Assembly (NCBI GenBank): GCA_900473175.1
Contig: UCKM01000008.1
Span: forward strand, 18,891 to 82,890
Origin: Hyphomicrobiales bacterium
Lineage (GTDB): Bacteria; Pseudomonadota; Alphaproteobacteria; Rhizobiales; Rhizobiaceae
Length of the DNA stretch: 64,000 nt
Direction: 5' to 3'
This document shows positions 7,971 through 17,994 of the stretch, in pieces. Position 1 is the stretch's first letter. Every line of letters begins with the position of its first letter. The translations under genes and the position numbers were made by a program. Under the pieces are notes generated by a model. That model ran no database searches. It saw only the letters and a list, made by a program, of their open reading frames with translations, and was not told the origin of the DNA.

Positions 7971-9356
7971 CGCTCACCTGCATCTTCTCCGGATGGAGAG
8001 GAGAGAATGACCGGTAAATGTGTTGGATCAAAGGACATTGCCTACAATCTGTCTGGCCGGTGACGGCGATGCTTTTCGATGACCTGATGACCGTGGTCGA
8101 GGAGCAATTGCCTCTGGGCCAAACGGTTTCCAAGGCGGACGAACTTGAATCGAGCGTCAAAGACTGGCTTGCCCAACCGGGCCGGCACTGCTGCACGTGC
8201 CCGTCAGTCCATTGCAGCTGGTCATGCCGCCATTCATGGCTGCGGCACCAGCAGTTGGCATGGCGCTCTATTCAGCTCGCGCAGTTTTGCATGGTCGGGG
8301 AGGGGATCTGTGCGAAATGGTGAGGGAAAACGTCCTATGACCTGGCATCGTCTTGTCGGACAGGCAACCAACGCGGCTTGGGGAAGCTCGCCGGTCGCCA
8401 GTTGCCGTCGCCAGTCGGGCGGACTGCATAATTTTTCCGGTTCTCGGAGGTGAGATGTTCATCTGGATGATCGTCGTCACTGGAGATCCGAGGTGTTCAG
8501 CGCTGAACACCTCGGATCTCCACCAGCCTGATGAAAAACGCGCACCTGCAATGTGCTTTCCGACTTCCCTGCCCAAAAATCTGGATATCGGTTCGAGCAA
8601 TACACGCACCAGCGATGAGAAATCGGTCATCATGCTGGCGCGTTCCCGCAACCGTGACTGTATCGGTACATTGCATGGTGCTATCCTCAACTTGTCTTGG
8701 CGGTTGGGGTGGATTTCCGATCTAAATTCAACAGGAGAAGTTGGTGTCGGCGTTTAAAGAGCAGATCAGGTTGTTACGCAGACGGGCAGCTGCAGAAAGC
8801 GGCGCTTTGTCTTACGAAGAGCATCGCCAGCCTAAATACCTCGAGCGGCGATCATTCCGCGGCGCGCTCCGCACGTTTACGCTCTTGTTTGCGCGCGAGT
8901 TCGGCATTCTTCGCCTTATGGCCGCGGTTTCGCGATTTCGCGGCGCCTCCAGTCGTGAACGACCCTGAGTGATCGGCCGACTGAAGCGCAATACCATCGT
9001 CGTCTCCACCTTCAAGAAGGCCTTCGTCCTTACGCGCGCCGTCGAACTTTGTAATGACAGCGTTTCCGGTTTTGACGGCGCATCTGCTTATCGCGACAGT
9101 CCGCAACCAGGTTGGATTGGTATGCGTGGGCTTGTTCATTTCTGCGGTAAAGTCAGTGGAGTTGCATCGCACTCGCCGTATCGAGGGCTCTTGTTGTTGC
9201 ACAGCATTGTTCACGCGTGGTTCACCGTTGCAATCCTTTTTATGTATACGTTCTTTATCGACGCATGAGATTGTTAAGGTCTTGTATTGTCTTGCAGAAC
9301 GCCATTTGTTGCTTTTATCATGGCGGTACCTCGCAAAGATCGTGGTCCTGCCCGCA
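7971..9356. other. Gene-poor region
   Basis: About 1.4 kb without a gene I can name. It contains the 42-bp palindrome at 8481-8522. A minus-strand frame at 8852-9214 (120 residues) ends in a charged, coding-looking tail (SRNRGHKAKNAELARKQERK) but has an implausible N-terminal half, so it may be the remains of a small gene. The plus-strand frames here lack ribosome sites. The right end should contain the promoter of the cyclase gene at 9357. Confidence 0.4.
8481..8522. repeat. 42-bp perfect palindrome
   Basis: Every base from 8481 to 8501 pairs with 8522 back to 8502; the centre is AGCGCT. The inner 18 bases are GTGTTCAGCGCTGAACAC and the arms begin TGGAGATCCGAG. There is no loop and no T run, so it is not an ordinary terminator. 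It could be a cruciform-forming site, a large operator or a palindromic repeat element. Confidence 0.85.
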
Positions 9357-11276
9357 ATGAAATCGACCTCTCATACGCCCTGGACACGGCCGCTTAGAGT
9401 CCACCTCGGGCTGATCATCGTACTGCTGCTTATCGGCGTCTCCGCACCGCTCATCTGGCTCGGTTTCGACCGGGCGCGACAGGCGGCACTTACCGCGATC
9501 GACGAGCAGATGGCGTCGCTCTCCGAGCGTATCGTCGACCACTATCGCGTCCTGTTCTCCGACAAGCTCGCATTCGTTGGTCTCGTGAGCGTCCTGGACT
9601 CCTTCCAAAAGCCACCGCCGGACCAACTCGACGAAAAGGTTGAATTTCTCGCCGAAGCGGCCATTCTCGCGCCGGATCTGGATGGCCTCCTCGTCGGCTA
9701 TCCCGACGGCTCATTTCTTCGAGCCTTCAGTCTTCATAACGACGACCAATCGCGGAGGTTTCTGAATGCGCCCTCGGCGGCAACAATCGCCCTCCAGATC
9801 ATCGCACCGGACACTGGTGGCCGACAGATGTCCACCTGGCGCTTTCTCGACGATAACCGCCGGATCGTCGAGATCCGCGACCCTGTTCCGGAGGACTACG
9901 ACCCGCGCCTGCGTCCCTGGTACAAAGCCGCGATCGCGGGGGATGGGAATGTAGTGACCCAAGCCTATGCGATGCCGCTAATGGGCGCAAAGGTCAAGAC
10001 GCTCGCGCGGCGCCACGCATCCGACCCGCGCGTCGTGGTCGCCGCCAACATCCGGCTCGACACCATTGCCCGGTTTCTCGACGGTGAACGCATTTCGCCG
10101 CGCTCGACCGCTTATGTCTTCGATACCGACGGCAGTTTGATAATTCATTCTGACGCCGGCATGATGAACGTCATTTTATCGAACATGGAAAAAGGCACGA
10201 ATTCGAAGGATCTCGAGTCCCGCGATCCACTGCTTCCAATGGTGATGCGGCTGATCGGGAGTGGAATGGCCAAGGGCGCTACCACGTTGCACAGTGGCGC
10301 CGAGACATATGTTACGCTCTTTGTGCCGGTCGATTTCACGTCGGTGTTGAAGGGCAGTACCATCGTTGTCGCTGCACCGCAGTCGGATTTTACGACTGAG
10401 ACCAATTCGCTCATGCGCCAAGGGCTCGCAACCGCGCTGGCCGTGCTCGCCATTGGCCTCGCGATTGCCATCATCGTCTCCCGGATGATTGGCGCCTCGC
10501 TGACCAAACTGACAAGCCAGGCGCTGCGCCTGAGGGATTTGGATTTCGGACCCGTAGAGCCGGTCCGCTCCCGCATCACCGAAATCGGATCGCTCGCCGC
10601 CGCACTCGCCTCGGCGCGCGCAGCGATAGGCACATTCGGCCTCTACGTTCCCAAGGAACTCGTGCGCCGCATCGTCCAGTCGGGCTTGCGCGGGGAGCGC
10701 AGTGCCGCGCGTCAAGTCGTGACGGTCATGTTCACCGACATACGCGATTTCACCACGCTCTCAGAGCACAACGAGCCCGAAACGGTGGTGGCGCTGCTCT
10801 CTGATTATTTCGATCTCATGAACCGCGGCGTGCGGGAGAGCCGCGGTACAATCGTCCAGTTCCTCGGCGATTCCGTATACGCCATGTGGAACGCACCCGT
10901 CGCCAATGAAGATCATGCCGCCGATGCCTGCCGCTGTGCCCTGCGGCTGAAAGCCGATCTCGATGCCTTCAACGCGAGCCAACGGGAAACAGGCGCACCG
11001 GAATTCGTCACGCGCTTTGGTCTCCATACCGGGCCGGCCGTTGTCGGCAATGTCGGAGCCGAGGACCGGCTACAGTATACGGGCATGGGCGACACCGTGA
11101 ACGTCGCATCGCGGCTTGAGGGGCTCAGCAAGCAATTTGGGACTTATATACTCACAAGCCAGCAGACCGTCGACGCCTGCGCCGGTCGCTTCGTCTTCCG
11201 TCCACTTGGCCCGTGTGCGGTGAAGGGGCGGAAGGAGACGCTCGAAGTGTTCGAGCTTGTGGACGTTGTGGACTGA
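9357..11276 (+). CDS. Membrane-bound class III adenylate/guanylate cyclase with periplasmic Cache sensor
   Basis: A 639-residue receptor cyclase. The ATG at 9357 (MKSTSHTPWTRP) is chosen because it directly precedes the first membrane helix (residues about 15-38); upstream codons of the open frame look non-coding. Residues about 40-345 form a periplasmic double-Cache-like domain (DPRLRPWYKAAI, AYVFDTDGSLIIHS). A second helix at about 352-376 leads into a HAMP-like segment and the cyclase domain from about 455. That domain has metal aspartates in MFTDIRDF and LGDSVYAMW and the GDTVNVASRLEG motif. The lysine that normally precedes the second metal site and reads adenine is replaced by Gln (IVQFLGD), so nucleotide specificity or activity is uncertain. 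It would turn an extracellular ligand into a cyclic nucleotide signal. Confidence 0.88.
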   Translation: MKSTSHTPWTRPLRVHLGLIIVLLLIGVSAPLIWLGFDRARQAALTAIDEQMASLSERIVDHYRVLFSDKLAFVGLVSVLDSFQKPPPDQLDEKVEFLAEAAILAPDLDGLLVGYPDGSFLRAFSLHNDDQSRRFLNAPSAATIALQIIAPDTGGRQMSTWRFLDDNRRIVEIRDPVPEDYDPRLRPWYKAAIAGDGNVVTQAYAMPLMGAKVKTLARRHASDPRVVVAANIRLDTIARFLDGERISPRSTAYVFDTDGSLIIHSDAGMMNVILSNMEKGTNSKDLESRDPLLPMVMRLIGSGMAKGATTLHSGAETYVTLFVPVDFTSVLKGSTIVVAAPQSDFTTETNSLMRQGLATALAVLAIGLAIAIIVSRMIGASLTKLTSQALRLRDLDFGPVEPVRSRITEIGSLAAALASARAAIGTFGLYVPKELVRRIVQSGLRGERSAARQVVTVMFTDIRDFTTLSEHNEPETVVALLSDYFDLMNRGVRESRGTIVQFLGDSVYAMWNAPVANEDHAADACRCALRLKADLDAFNASQRETGAPEFVTRFGLHTGPAVVGNVGAEDRLQYTGMGDTVNVASRLEGLSKQFGTYILTSQQTVDACAGRFVFRPLGPCAVKGRKETLEVFELVDVVD

Positions 11277-11412
11277 GGGACGAAGGCTGGGCAGTAGCTT
11301 CTAAAAATCGTTGCACGGGGCGTTCGATCTGATGCGGGCCAACGGCAGCAATGAGCCAAACGCTGTTCATGGGAGTGCGATGGATGTCCGCCGGGTGTCA
11401 GTGCCCCCAAAG

Positions 11413-12183
11413 TCACGTCTGTTCAATACGCTTGAGTACAGATTCGAGAGCAAGCGTCAGAGCCTTTGTTCCACCGTTCTCGGTAAACTCCTTGAAGACC
11501 TGCTCATTTAGACCGCCCTTTGTCGAAAACCCGGAAGCCATTGCCTCAAACGATTGTTCCTTTGAGGCGTCGGTTTCGTGGGACAGGCCGCCAAACAGTT
11601 GTTTCAGAAACAGGCTCGCCTGATCATAGGACATTCCTTCCGCTTCGAGCCAACGGGCACATGTCTCCAACAAGCCGAAATAGGTGGCCATCAACGAACT
11701 CGCTGCGCCAAAGAGATTGTATTGCCTGACGTCGTTTGCTTGAACGGCGGTGCCAAGGGAAGAAAACAGCTCAGCTAGCTGATCATTGGGTGGATAAATT
11801 GCAGTCGCTCCCCGCAGCTCAGCGACAAATGGAAGGGGAATCGCCTGGGTAATCGTTAGGGGTACGTCAATCCAACTGCCAAGCGTCTCGATCTGGACAG
11901 TAGCAACGAAACTCACCACATGCTGGTGTTCTCGAAATCTGAGTTCTCTTACCACTTCCTCGGCGATTTGTGGTCTGATCGCAAGAAACACGACGTCGGC
12001 GCTGTCAACGACATCCTGATTATCAACACCCACGCGCACGATCGGAAACATCTGTGTCAGTCGGGCCGCAATGTGAGCACTCCGAGGAGAAACGACAACA
12101 GAGCTGATATCCGATCTTGATTTCATCAAGCCAGTGACAACGGCCTCGGTTATGGCGCCCGTTCCTACAAAACCTAATTTCAT
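11413..12183 (-). CDS. Pyrroline-5-carboxylate reductase-like NAD(P)-dependent oxidoreductase
   Basis: A 256-residue protein of the ProC fold. MKLGFVGTGAITEAVVTGL is the Rossmann nucleotide-binding motif (GxGxxxxA), VVFLAIRPQ is the conserved second strand, and SFVATVQIETL and ITQAIPLPFVAELRGATAIYP sit where ProC has its SxxAGV and PN segments. The canonical MPNTPAxxGxG is altered to QAIPLPFVAELRG, so it may act on a substrate other than pyrroline-5-carboxylate. The C-terminal helical dimerisation domain (NGGTKALTLALESVL) is present. It converges with the cyclase gene, with 136 bases between, and does not appear to be in an operon. Confidence 0.8.
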   Translation of the reverse strand: MKLGFVGTGAITEAVVTGLMKSRSDISSVVVSPRSAHIAARLTQMFPIVRVGVDNQDVVDSADVVFLAIRPQIAEEVVRELRFREHQHVVSFVATVQIETLGSWIDVPLTITQAIPLPFVAELRGATAIYPPNDQLAELFSSLGTAVQANDVRQYNLFGAASSLMATYFGLLETCARWLEAEGMSYDQASLFLKQLFGGLSHETDASKEQSFEAMASGFSTKGGLNEQVFKEFTENGGTKALTLALESVLKRIEQT

Positions 12184-12549
12184 CGTTCCCCGCAGAGTTT
12201 GACGTATCCGTGTATCATAACGTAATCAAGTCGCCGAGCCATGCAAATTGCGGAGATGAAGAACTGTCACGCCCCGGATGTCCGCTTCGCGCCAAAAGGC
12301 GACATTCGACGGCAAGACTTCCTCTCAGCCGAAACAGGCCTATTGGTAAGGTCCCGTCAGCGGCACGTTAACACCGCTATGCCGCGATTCATCAATCTTC
12401 TGAGGTTGCGCAGGCACCGAAGCCCCCTTCGATTCGTGCCGTAAGGCGGCAGGAAGGCGGTCATGTCCGTCAGTCCCCACTTCACCTGCCATGACCTCAT
12501 CCTCTGTCGGAGCCCGGTACAATGCTTATGTTCCGGGAAGGGTCTATCC
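12184..12549. other. Intergenic stretch with a possible interspersed-repeat fragment
   Basis: Contains the promoter region of the ProC-like gene and a segment at about 12275-12315 reading ATGTCCGCTTCGCGCCAAAA then GGCGACATTCGACGG. This resembles short interspersed sequences I associate with rhizobial genomes. A related string appears near 63955-63985 on the other strand. No gene is seen. Confidence 0.35.
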
Positions 12550-13227
12550 TCACATCTGGAACTGCTCGCTCGCATAACGCCAGTTGACCAGCTTATCGAG
12601 AACGGCCCGCACATGTTCCGTGCGACGGTTTTCGTAGTCGAGATAATAGGCGTGCTCCCACACATCGATGCCAATTACCGGAATCTTGCTTAGAGCTAGA
12701 GGGGTACCTGCATCCTGCAATGCCAGGATTTCCAATTTGTTGTTGTCATTCACCAGCCACACCCAGCCGGTGCCGAACACCCTGTCCGATGCCTCTATCA
12801 TCTGTTTCTTCAAATCATCCATTCCGCCAAAATCACGCTCAACGACGACTTTGAAGCTGTCGGTAGGTGCCTGTGGTCCACCTTTGAATTGCGCCCAATA
12901 GAAATTATGGTTCCAGGCTTGGGCTGCCTGATTGAAAATGGATTGGTCTTTGACCAGATTTGACTTTGAGATTACTTCCTCAAGCGTAATATCGGCATAG
13001 GGGGTGTTTTGAACCAATTGATTCAATTTATTGAAGTATCCGGCATGATGCTTTCCGTAATGCAGCCCGACTGTTCGCGCGGATATCGTGGGTGAGAGCG
13101 CATCCAGGTCGTACGGCAATTTCGGCTGGGAAAAAGCTGCAGCGGCAGATGAGGATATTCCCGACACCGCGGTACCCAAGATTGCTGAGCCCGACGCTGC
13201 GATAAAATGACGGCGACTAAAAGTCAT
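12550..13227 (-). CDS. sodB: Tat-exported Fe/Mn superoxide dismutase
   Basis: A 225-residue superoxide dismutase that converts superoxide to oxygen and hydrogen peroxide. An AAGGAG site precedes the ATG at 13227. The first 30 residues are a twin-arginine signal (SRRHFIAASGSAILGT, hydrophobic stretch, AAAA), so the folded metalloenzyme should be exported to the periplasm. The mature part starts LPYDLDALSPTISARTVGLHYGKHHAGY. The metal ligands are visible: His in LHYGKHHAGY, His in WNHNFYW, and Asp and His in DVWEHAYYLDY. Fe versus Mn cannot be settled by eye. Most family members lack a signal and are cytoplasmic, so this one probably protects the envelope. It stands alone. Confidence 0.93.
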   Translation of the reverse strand: MTFSRRHFIAASGSAILGTAVSGISSSAAAAFSQPKLPYDLDALSPTISARTVGLHYGKHHAGYFNKLNQLVQNTPYADITLEEVISKSNLVKDQSIFNQAAQAWNHNFYWAQFKGGPQAPTDSFKVVVERDFGGMDDLKKQMIEASDRVFGTGWVWLVNDNNKLEILALQDAGTPLALSKIPVIGIDVWEHAYYLDYENRRTEHVRAVLDKLVNWRYASEQFQM

Positions 13228-13338
13228 CTTTCAACTCCTTTGCGATGATTAAAGTGCCTGCATGGAATCAATCCGCCTGCCAGAATATCAGGTAAATTGC
13301 GGCGGGTTGGCTTAGGATCGCATACATTTCAGCGTCCT

Positions 13339-14904
13339 CTAGTGTGAAAGCAAGTACGTGGTAAATTTCCCGATTCCCCTGATATCCATCACTTCTTGAC
13401 GGGCATCTGCGACGCTCCCACCAACAGCGTCAAACGTGCTTTGCGAGATCTGAATATGTCCGGGAATGCAGCAGGACTCCATCCGGCTGGCGACATTCAC
13501 CGTATGCCCCCATACATCGTAGACGAACCGCTTTCGACCGATCAGGCCGGCGATTACTGGTCCAGTGTGGATTCCAATTCGTAGACGGAGCGCCGATGCC
13601 GGATCAGTTTCCCTGGCCGTTTCCGCCAACAATGCCCTGCCAAAGGCAATTGCTGCAAAGGCATGATCCGGCCGAGGATCGGGCAAGCCGGCAGCAGCCA
13701 TGTATGCATCGCCGATGGTCTTGATCTTTTCAACGCCAAATCGGTCAGCCAACTCGTCAAAACGCGTGAAAAGGTTTCCGAGCATATTCACCAGGGCAAC
13801 AGCAGGAGTTCGCGCTGCAAACTCGGTGAAATTTACGATATCAGCGAAAATGATCGTAGCCATTTCGATACGATCAGCTATCACTTCCTCCCCTTCGGCA
13901 AGCCGTTTTACCACCTGTCTGGGAAGGATGGCATGGAGCAGCTTGTCGGCACGCTGCTTCTCTACTTCGATTTGAGCCAGGTAGTGTCGTTCACGTTCGC
14001 GCCAGCGGCTGCGTTCAAGACTGGCGGCAATACGGGCTTGCAACAAAACAGGGTCGATGGGCTTTTGCAGATAGTCTTCCGCGCCGGCCTCGATGCAGCG
14101 GATGACCGCATGGGCTTCGTTAAGTCCCGAAATCATGATCACACGGATCTCGCGCATACGATCATCGGATTTGAGCCGGCCAAGGAGTTCAATGCCATTC
14201 ATGTCTGGCATCAGAATATCGGCCAATACGATATCGCATTCCTGTGTTTCGAGAATTCGAAGCGCCTCCTTGCCTGATGCCGCGACAATGACAGCATGAC
14301 CCTCGCGGCCAAGGCGTCTTGCCAAAAGGTCCCGGTTGGATGCCGTGTCGTCGACGACGAGAATGCGCCCTGTTTCTTCGGGCAATGTGGAGGTACGTGC
14401 CGCGATCGTCCGCGCGACTTCTGCCGCGATCGTGATATCGACGTCATCTTTGGGCGTTTCGTAGACATCAGCGGAAAAGAGATCATGTTTTCCGTCGATC
14501 TGTTCAAGCAGAATTCGGCTTTCCTGAACTATTTTCAAAATGTCAGTTGTGACGCGTTCAGAGAGGGTATCAGTGAAGTCTTCTATAACCATCTCGGAAT
14601 ATCCGAGAATCGCATTCATCGGTGTTCGCAGATCGTGCCGCAATTTGACGTCGAGAATGGGAGAACCTTTTACATCTGCCACCCCGATGTCGAGAATTCG
14701 CTTGATCAGCAGATTCAATTGATGGGCGGCACAAAGCACGCGTTCCAGATCGGGCAACGCGTCGGTTGGGCCCGCCTCGCGAACTTCTTCTACTACCAAT
14801 TCCTGGTATCCGAGGATGGCTTGTGCTGGCTCGGCGATTTTCTGGACGATTCTCGCGATATACGCACGATGACCGATGTCAGGAGGTTGAGACAAGACGA
14901 TCAC
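13339..14904 (-). CDS. Receiver-linked class III adenylate/guanylate cyclase with DHp-like N-terminus
   Basis: A 521-residue cytoplasmic signalling protein. Residues 1-150 hold two helical segments resembling histidine-kinase dimerisation domains. The first (EPAQAILGYQELV) lacks the phospho-His; the second (LRHDLRTPMNAILGYSEM) has it at about residue 90. There is no ATPase domain. A receiver domain follows (ILVVDDTASNRDLL, phospho-Asp about 229 in ADILMPD, K in LQKPID), then a coiled coil (about 296-322) and a class III cyclase domain (FADIVNFTEFA, KTIGDAYMAAAG, DVWGHTVNVASRMES). Both metal aspartates and the adenine-reading Lys/Asp pair are present, so it should make cAMP. Its ATG overlaps the stop of the response regulator gene (ATGA). 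It is the last gene of the DUF3365-kinase-regulator operon and its likely output. Confidence 0.9.
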   Translation of the reverse strand: MIVLSQPPDIGHRAYIARIVQKIAEPAQAILGYQELVVEEVREAGPTDALPDLERVLCAAHQLNLLIKRILDIGVADVKGSPILDVKLRHDLRTPMNAILGYSEMVIEDFTDTLSERVTTDILKIVQESRILLEQIDGKHDLFSADVYETPKDDVDITIAAEVARTIAARTSTLPEETGRILVVDDTASNRDLLARRLGREGHAVIVAASGKEALRILETQECDIVLADILMPDMNGIELLGRLKSDDRMREIRVIMISGLNEAHAVIRCIEAGAEDYLQKPIDPVLLQARIAASLERSRWRERERHYLAQIEVEKQRADKLLHAILPRQVVKRLAEGEEVIADRIEMATIIFADIVNFTEFAARTPAVALVNMLGNLFTRFDELADRFGVEKIKTIGDAYMAAAGLPDPRPDHAFAAIAFGRALLAETARETDPASALRLRIGIHTGPVIAGLIGRKRFVYDVWGHTVNVASRMESCCIPGHIQISQSTFDAVGGSVADARQEVMDIRGIGKFTTYLLSH

Positions 14905-15266
14905 GCTCCAGTCAGGCGGACGATCTTGGTGATCAGCGCCGATAAGTCGATTGGCTTGGTGTCATAATCATCGCACCCGGCATCGATCGCCTTTTCCCGG
15001 TCACCAGCCATTGCGTGCGCAGTAAGCGCGATGACAGGGATGGCGGCAGTAGCGGGATTGGCCTTGATCTGGCGGGTCGCTTCCCAGCCGTCAATCACCG
15101 GCAAGCTCATGTCCATCAAGACGAGATCCGGCATCACGCTGAGTGCCGCCTCAACGCCGGCTAGTCCATCAGTCGCTATAATCACCTCATATCCACGCCG
15201 TTCAAGGCGGCGGGAAAGCATGTCCCGGTTCATCTCATTGTCTTCGACGAGAAGAATCTTGACCAT
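14901..15266 (-). CDS. Single-domain response regulator (CheY/DivK type)
   Basis: A 121-residue stand-alone receiver domain: MVKILLVEDNEMNRDMLSRRL, phospho-Asp in LVLMDMSLPVIDGWEA, Thr in VIALTAHAMAGD and Lys in DTKPID. The ATG at 15266 has GAGGAG at good spacing; a start 7 codons earlier would overlap the kinase gene. It has no output domain, so it is a phosphorelay shuttle between the hybrid kinase upstream and the cyclase downstream, the three genes being in tight succession. The sequence resembles DivK-type regulators (ALTAHAM). Confidence 0.93.
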   Translation of the reverse strand: MVKILLVEDNEMNRDMLSRRLERRGYEVIIATDGLAGVEAALSVMPDLVLMDMSLPVIDGWEATRQIKANPATAAIPVIALTAHAMAGDREKAIDAGCDDYDTKPIDLSALITKIVRLTGA

Positions 15267-15279
15267 CTTTTCAGGCTCC

Positions 15280-17994
15280 TCACGCACTTTCGCTCAAGGG
15301 CACATGCCGATTCAAGGCAGCGATGAGATCAGCACGGCCTTTCGTTCCCTTGCGGACTATTTCGGTCGCACGCACCTTCAGCCAATCCAATTCCTCGCGC
15401 GTCAAATCTTTTGACGTAACGACAACGACCGGAATATCGGCGAGTTCCTGTCGTTCCTGGATTGCCCGAAGTAGTGCGAAACCATCCATGTTGGGCATCA
15501 TCAAGTCGAGCACCATCACCGTCGGCCGTCCAGCTTCCAATTCGGCAAGACCATGCCGTCCATCGGTAGCCTCCCGGACATGCCAGCCCTCGCGCGCCAG
15601 CACTCTTCGGAAGAGCTCACGCGTCGCTGGGTCGTCATCGACGATCAGGACGTCGCGCCGGCCGGGACCAGCGACAGCGTTCAACGTATCAATCAGTTGG
15701 CGAGGATCGATTGGCTTGATCAAATGGGCCGCCGCGCCGAACGCCAAGCCCATTTCACGATCCGCCACGACCGTGGCAAGTATCACCGGAATATCGCGAA
15801 GCGCTTCATCGGACTTGATTTCACGCAACACAGACCAGCCATCCTGGCCCGGCATGATTACATCCAAGATGATCGCATCCGGCCGGGATTTTCGCATTTT
15901 TGCGATACCTTCCTCGCCACCCGCGGCCTCGATTACCGTGAAGCCGGCGCTGCGGCTCGCATCCGATATGACTTTACGCGCCCGCGCTTCATCGTCGATC
16001 ACGAGAACGGTCCCACGGGACGGCGTTCCCTCCTGGACCTCCGATTGTTGCTGGATGAGCTGCGCGACCTGCGCCTTGTGGTACGCGGGAATCTTGAAAT
16101 GAAATGTCGATCCCTTGCCGAACTCGCTTTCAACGGAGATCGTTCCGCCCATCATCTTGATGAAATGCTGGGTGATGGCCAAGCCAAGTCCCGTGCCCCC
16201 GTAATTTCGTGTGGTAGAGGAATCGACCTGTACGAATGCTTGGAAAAGTTGTGCCTGCTGCTCTTTGGTCATTCCAATCCCGTGATCGGTGACGGAAAAT
16301 TCAATCCAATCCCCATCGCTGTCACGGTAGCGATCGGCTGCCAATCGGATTTCATCGTTCTCAGTGAATTTGGCAGCGTTCGAGAGGAGGTTGAACAGGT
16401 TCTGACGCAGCTTGGTCTTGTCGGTATGGATTTCGTCAGGCACGACCGAGGCGGTGACTGTTAGCCGGTTGCCGTTTTTTGCAATCAATGGCGCGACAGT
16501 GCTCTCAACATCCTTGAGGAGTTGGGCTACGCCGACCGGCTCGATGTACAGCTCCATTTTGCCCGCTTCGATCTTCGACAGATCGAGAACATCGTTGATC
16601 AATGCCAGCAGATGGCGTCCCGATGCCATGATCTTCCCAAGATCCGCGACAAAGCTGGGTCTATCCAGCTCACTTGCGTCTTCAACAAGCATTTCGCTAT
16701 AGCCAATGATGGCGTTCAAGGGAGTGCGCAGTTCATGGCTCATGGAAGCAAGGAAGCGACTCTTCTCGTCGCTCGCGACCTCTGCTCCGCGCCTGGCCTC
16801 ATCCAGTTCCGCATGACGATGTTTCAAATCAGTGATGTCCGTGTAAACCGCCACTGTACCGCCCTCAGGCGTTTTGCGCTTGGCAATGCGGAGCCACATT
16901 CCGTTGGCGAACTGCCGTTCGATCGTCCCATGCGGCTCGCTGTGACGACGGATAGCCTCGCTTACCCAAGCCTCGACATCGGCGTTTCCAAGGTCAGCTG
17001 TGCCACGCTTCGCCTGGGCGCGAATAATATCTTCAAATCGCGTTCCCGGTTTCATGAGGTCGGCAATTTCGGGGAATATCTCAAGGTACCGTTGGTTGAC
17101 CATGACCAGCCGATCCGACGCGTCAAAGAATGCGAAGCCGTCTGGTATGGTCTCAATCGCCGTCAGAACAGTATTTCGCTGGCGCTCGGCGGCCGCTTCG
17201 AGCCTTCGACGCTCTGCTTGCCCGTCGCGCAACAAGCGTAGGGTGGTGGAGAGCCGGCCGAATTCGTCGCGACCCTCAGGGGGAAGCTCAACATCTGCCT
17301 GCCCTTGTGTCAATTGGATCATTGCCCTATCGACGCGGCCGAGCGGAACCAAGATCGACCGAAGCACCAGCCACGTCATCATTGCGCCGGCTATTGTTAT
17401 GCAGCCCACCGCGATTACGGCGCGGATAAACGTATTACGGGCTGTCGCCGCGGCGGCATCGCGTGCCTGGTCTGCTTCCATCTCAAGCCGATCTTCAAGC
17501 GTCCTGAGTGCGCCATCGACTTCGTCACTAAAATTTCTGGCGGCAGCCAGCAGCGTGTTTCCCACGACGCGGTTGTCAGCCGTATAAGCGTCGACAGCCT
17601 GCATGGCATTTTTGTAGTAGGCTTCGGAACGCTGCTGGATGGTATCGGCGGCTTCCGGCGCAAAGACCTTGATGCGCGCCAAATCCTCTGCCAATGCGGC
17701 GCGGGCAGCTTCGGCGCGGCGCTCTGACAATGTCAGCAGGCTGACGGAGAGATCCGTGAGCCAATATCGCACCTCGCCAAAATGCCTGTGGGCTTTTGCA
17801 GCTTCGTCAAACATGTGGAAGCGATCATTTGCCTCTTCGACACGTCGCTGGTTTTCAAGCAAATCTCGCGCCATGAACGCGACACTTACCGATAAAGCAC
17901 CAAGCAACACTGCCGAAAGACAGACAAGCCGGAGAGGAATTTTGCGATCCGCCAGACGAAGGACCCATGTCCGGATGGCGGCGAAAGCGCTCAT
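15280..17994 (-). CDS. Membrane hybrid histidine kinase with PAS and two receiver domains
   Basis: A 904-residue sensor kinase. Membrane helices are at about 22-42 and 190-212 and flank a helical periplasmic domain of about 145 residues. HAMP is at about 213-265 and PAS at 275-390 ([20 protein letters not shown]). The dimerisation domain has phospho-His 420 in [18 protein letters not shown]. The ATPase domain has [17 protein letters not shown] and GGTGLGLAI. Two receivers end the protein, with Asp at about 711 (ILDVIMPG) and about 830 (VLDLMMPN). Its ATG overlaps the stop of the DUF3365 gene (ATGA), which makes that protein its likely sensory partner. Phosphate should pass to the next two gene products. 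Confidence 0.95.
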   Translation of the reverse strand: MSAFAAIRTWVLRLADRKIPLRLVCLSAVLLGALSVSVAFMARDLLENQRRVEEANDRFHMFDEAAKAHRHFGEVRYWLTDLSVSLLTLSERRAEAARAALAEDLARIKVFAPEAADTIQQRSEAYYKNAMQAVDAYTADNRVVGNTLLAAARNFSDEVDGALRTLEDRLEMEADQARDAAAATARNTFIRAVIAVGCITIAGAMMTWLVLRSILVPLGRVDRAMIQLTQGQADVELPPEGRDEFGRLSTTLRLLRDGQAERRRLEAAAERQRNTVLTAIETIPDGFAFFDASDRLVMVNQRYLEIFPEIADLMKPGTRFEDIIRAQAKRGTADLGNADVEAWVSEAIRRHSEPHGTIERQFANGMWLRIAKRKTPEGGTVAVYTDITDLKHRHAELDEARRGAEVASDEKSRFLASMSHELRTPLNAIIGYSEMLVEDASELDRPSFVADLGKIMASGRHLLALINDVLDLSKIEAGKMELYIEPVGVAQLLKDVESTVAPLIAKNGNRLTVTASVVPDEIHTDKTKLRQNLFNLLSNAAKFTENDEIRLAADRYRDSDGDWIEFSVTDHGIGMTKEQQAQLFQAFVQVDSSTTRNYGGTGLGLAITQHFIKMMGGTISVESEFGKGSTFHFKIPAYHKAQVAQLIQQQSEVQEGTPSRGTVLVIDDEARARKVISDASRSAGFTVIEAAGGEEGIAKMRKSRPDAIILDVIMPGQDGWSVLREIKSDEALRDIPVILATVVADREMGLAFGAAAHLIKPIDPRQLIDTLNAVAGPGRRDVLIVDDDPATRELFRRVLAREGWHVREATDGRHGLAELEAGRPTVMVLDLMMPNMDGFALLRAIQERQELADIPVVVVTSKDLTREELDWLKVRATEIVRKGTKGRADLIAALNRHVPLSESA

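Noticed and set aside
8852..9214. A 120-codon minus-strand frame with a coding-like, lysine-rich C-terminus
   Set aside because: The N-terminal half looks random, there is no ribosome site, and no family was recognised, so it is mentioned only as a possible relic.
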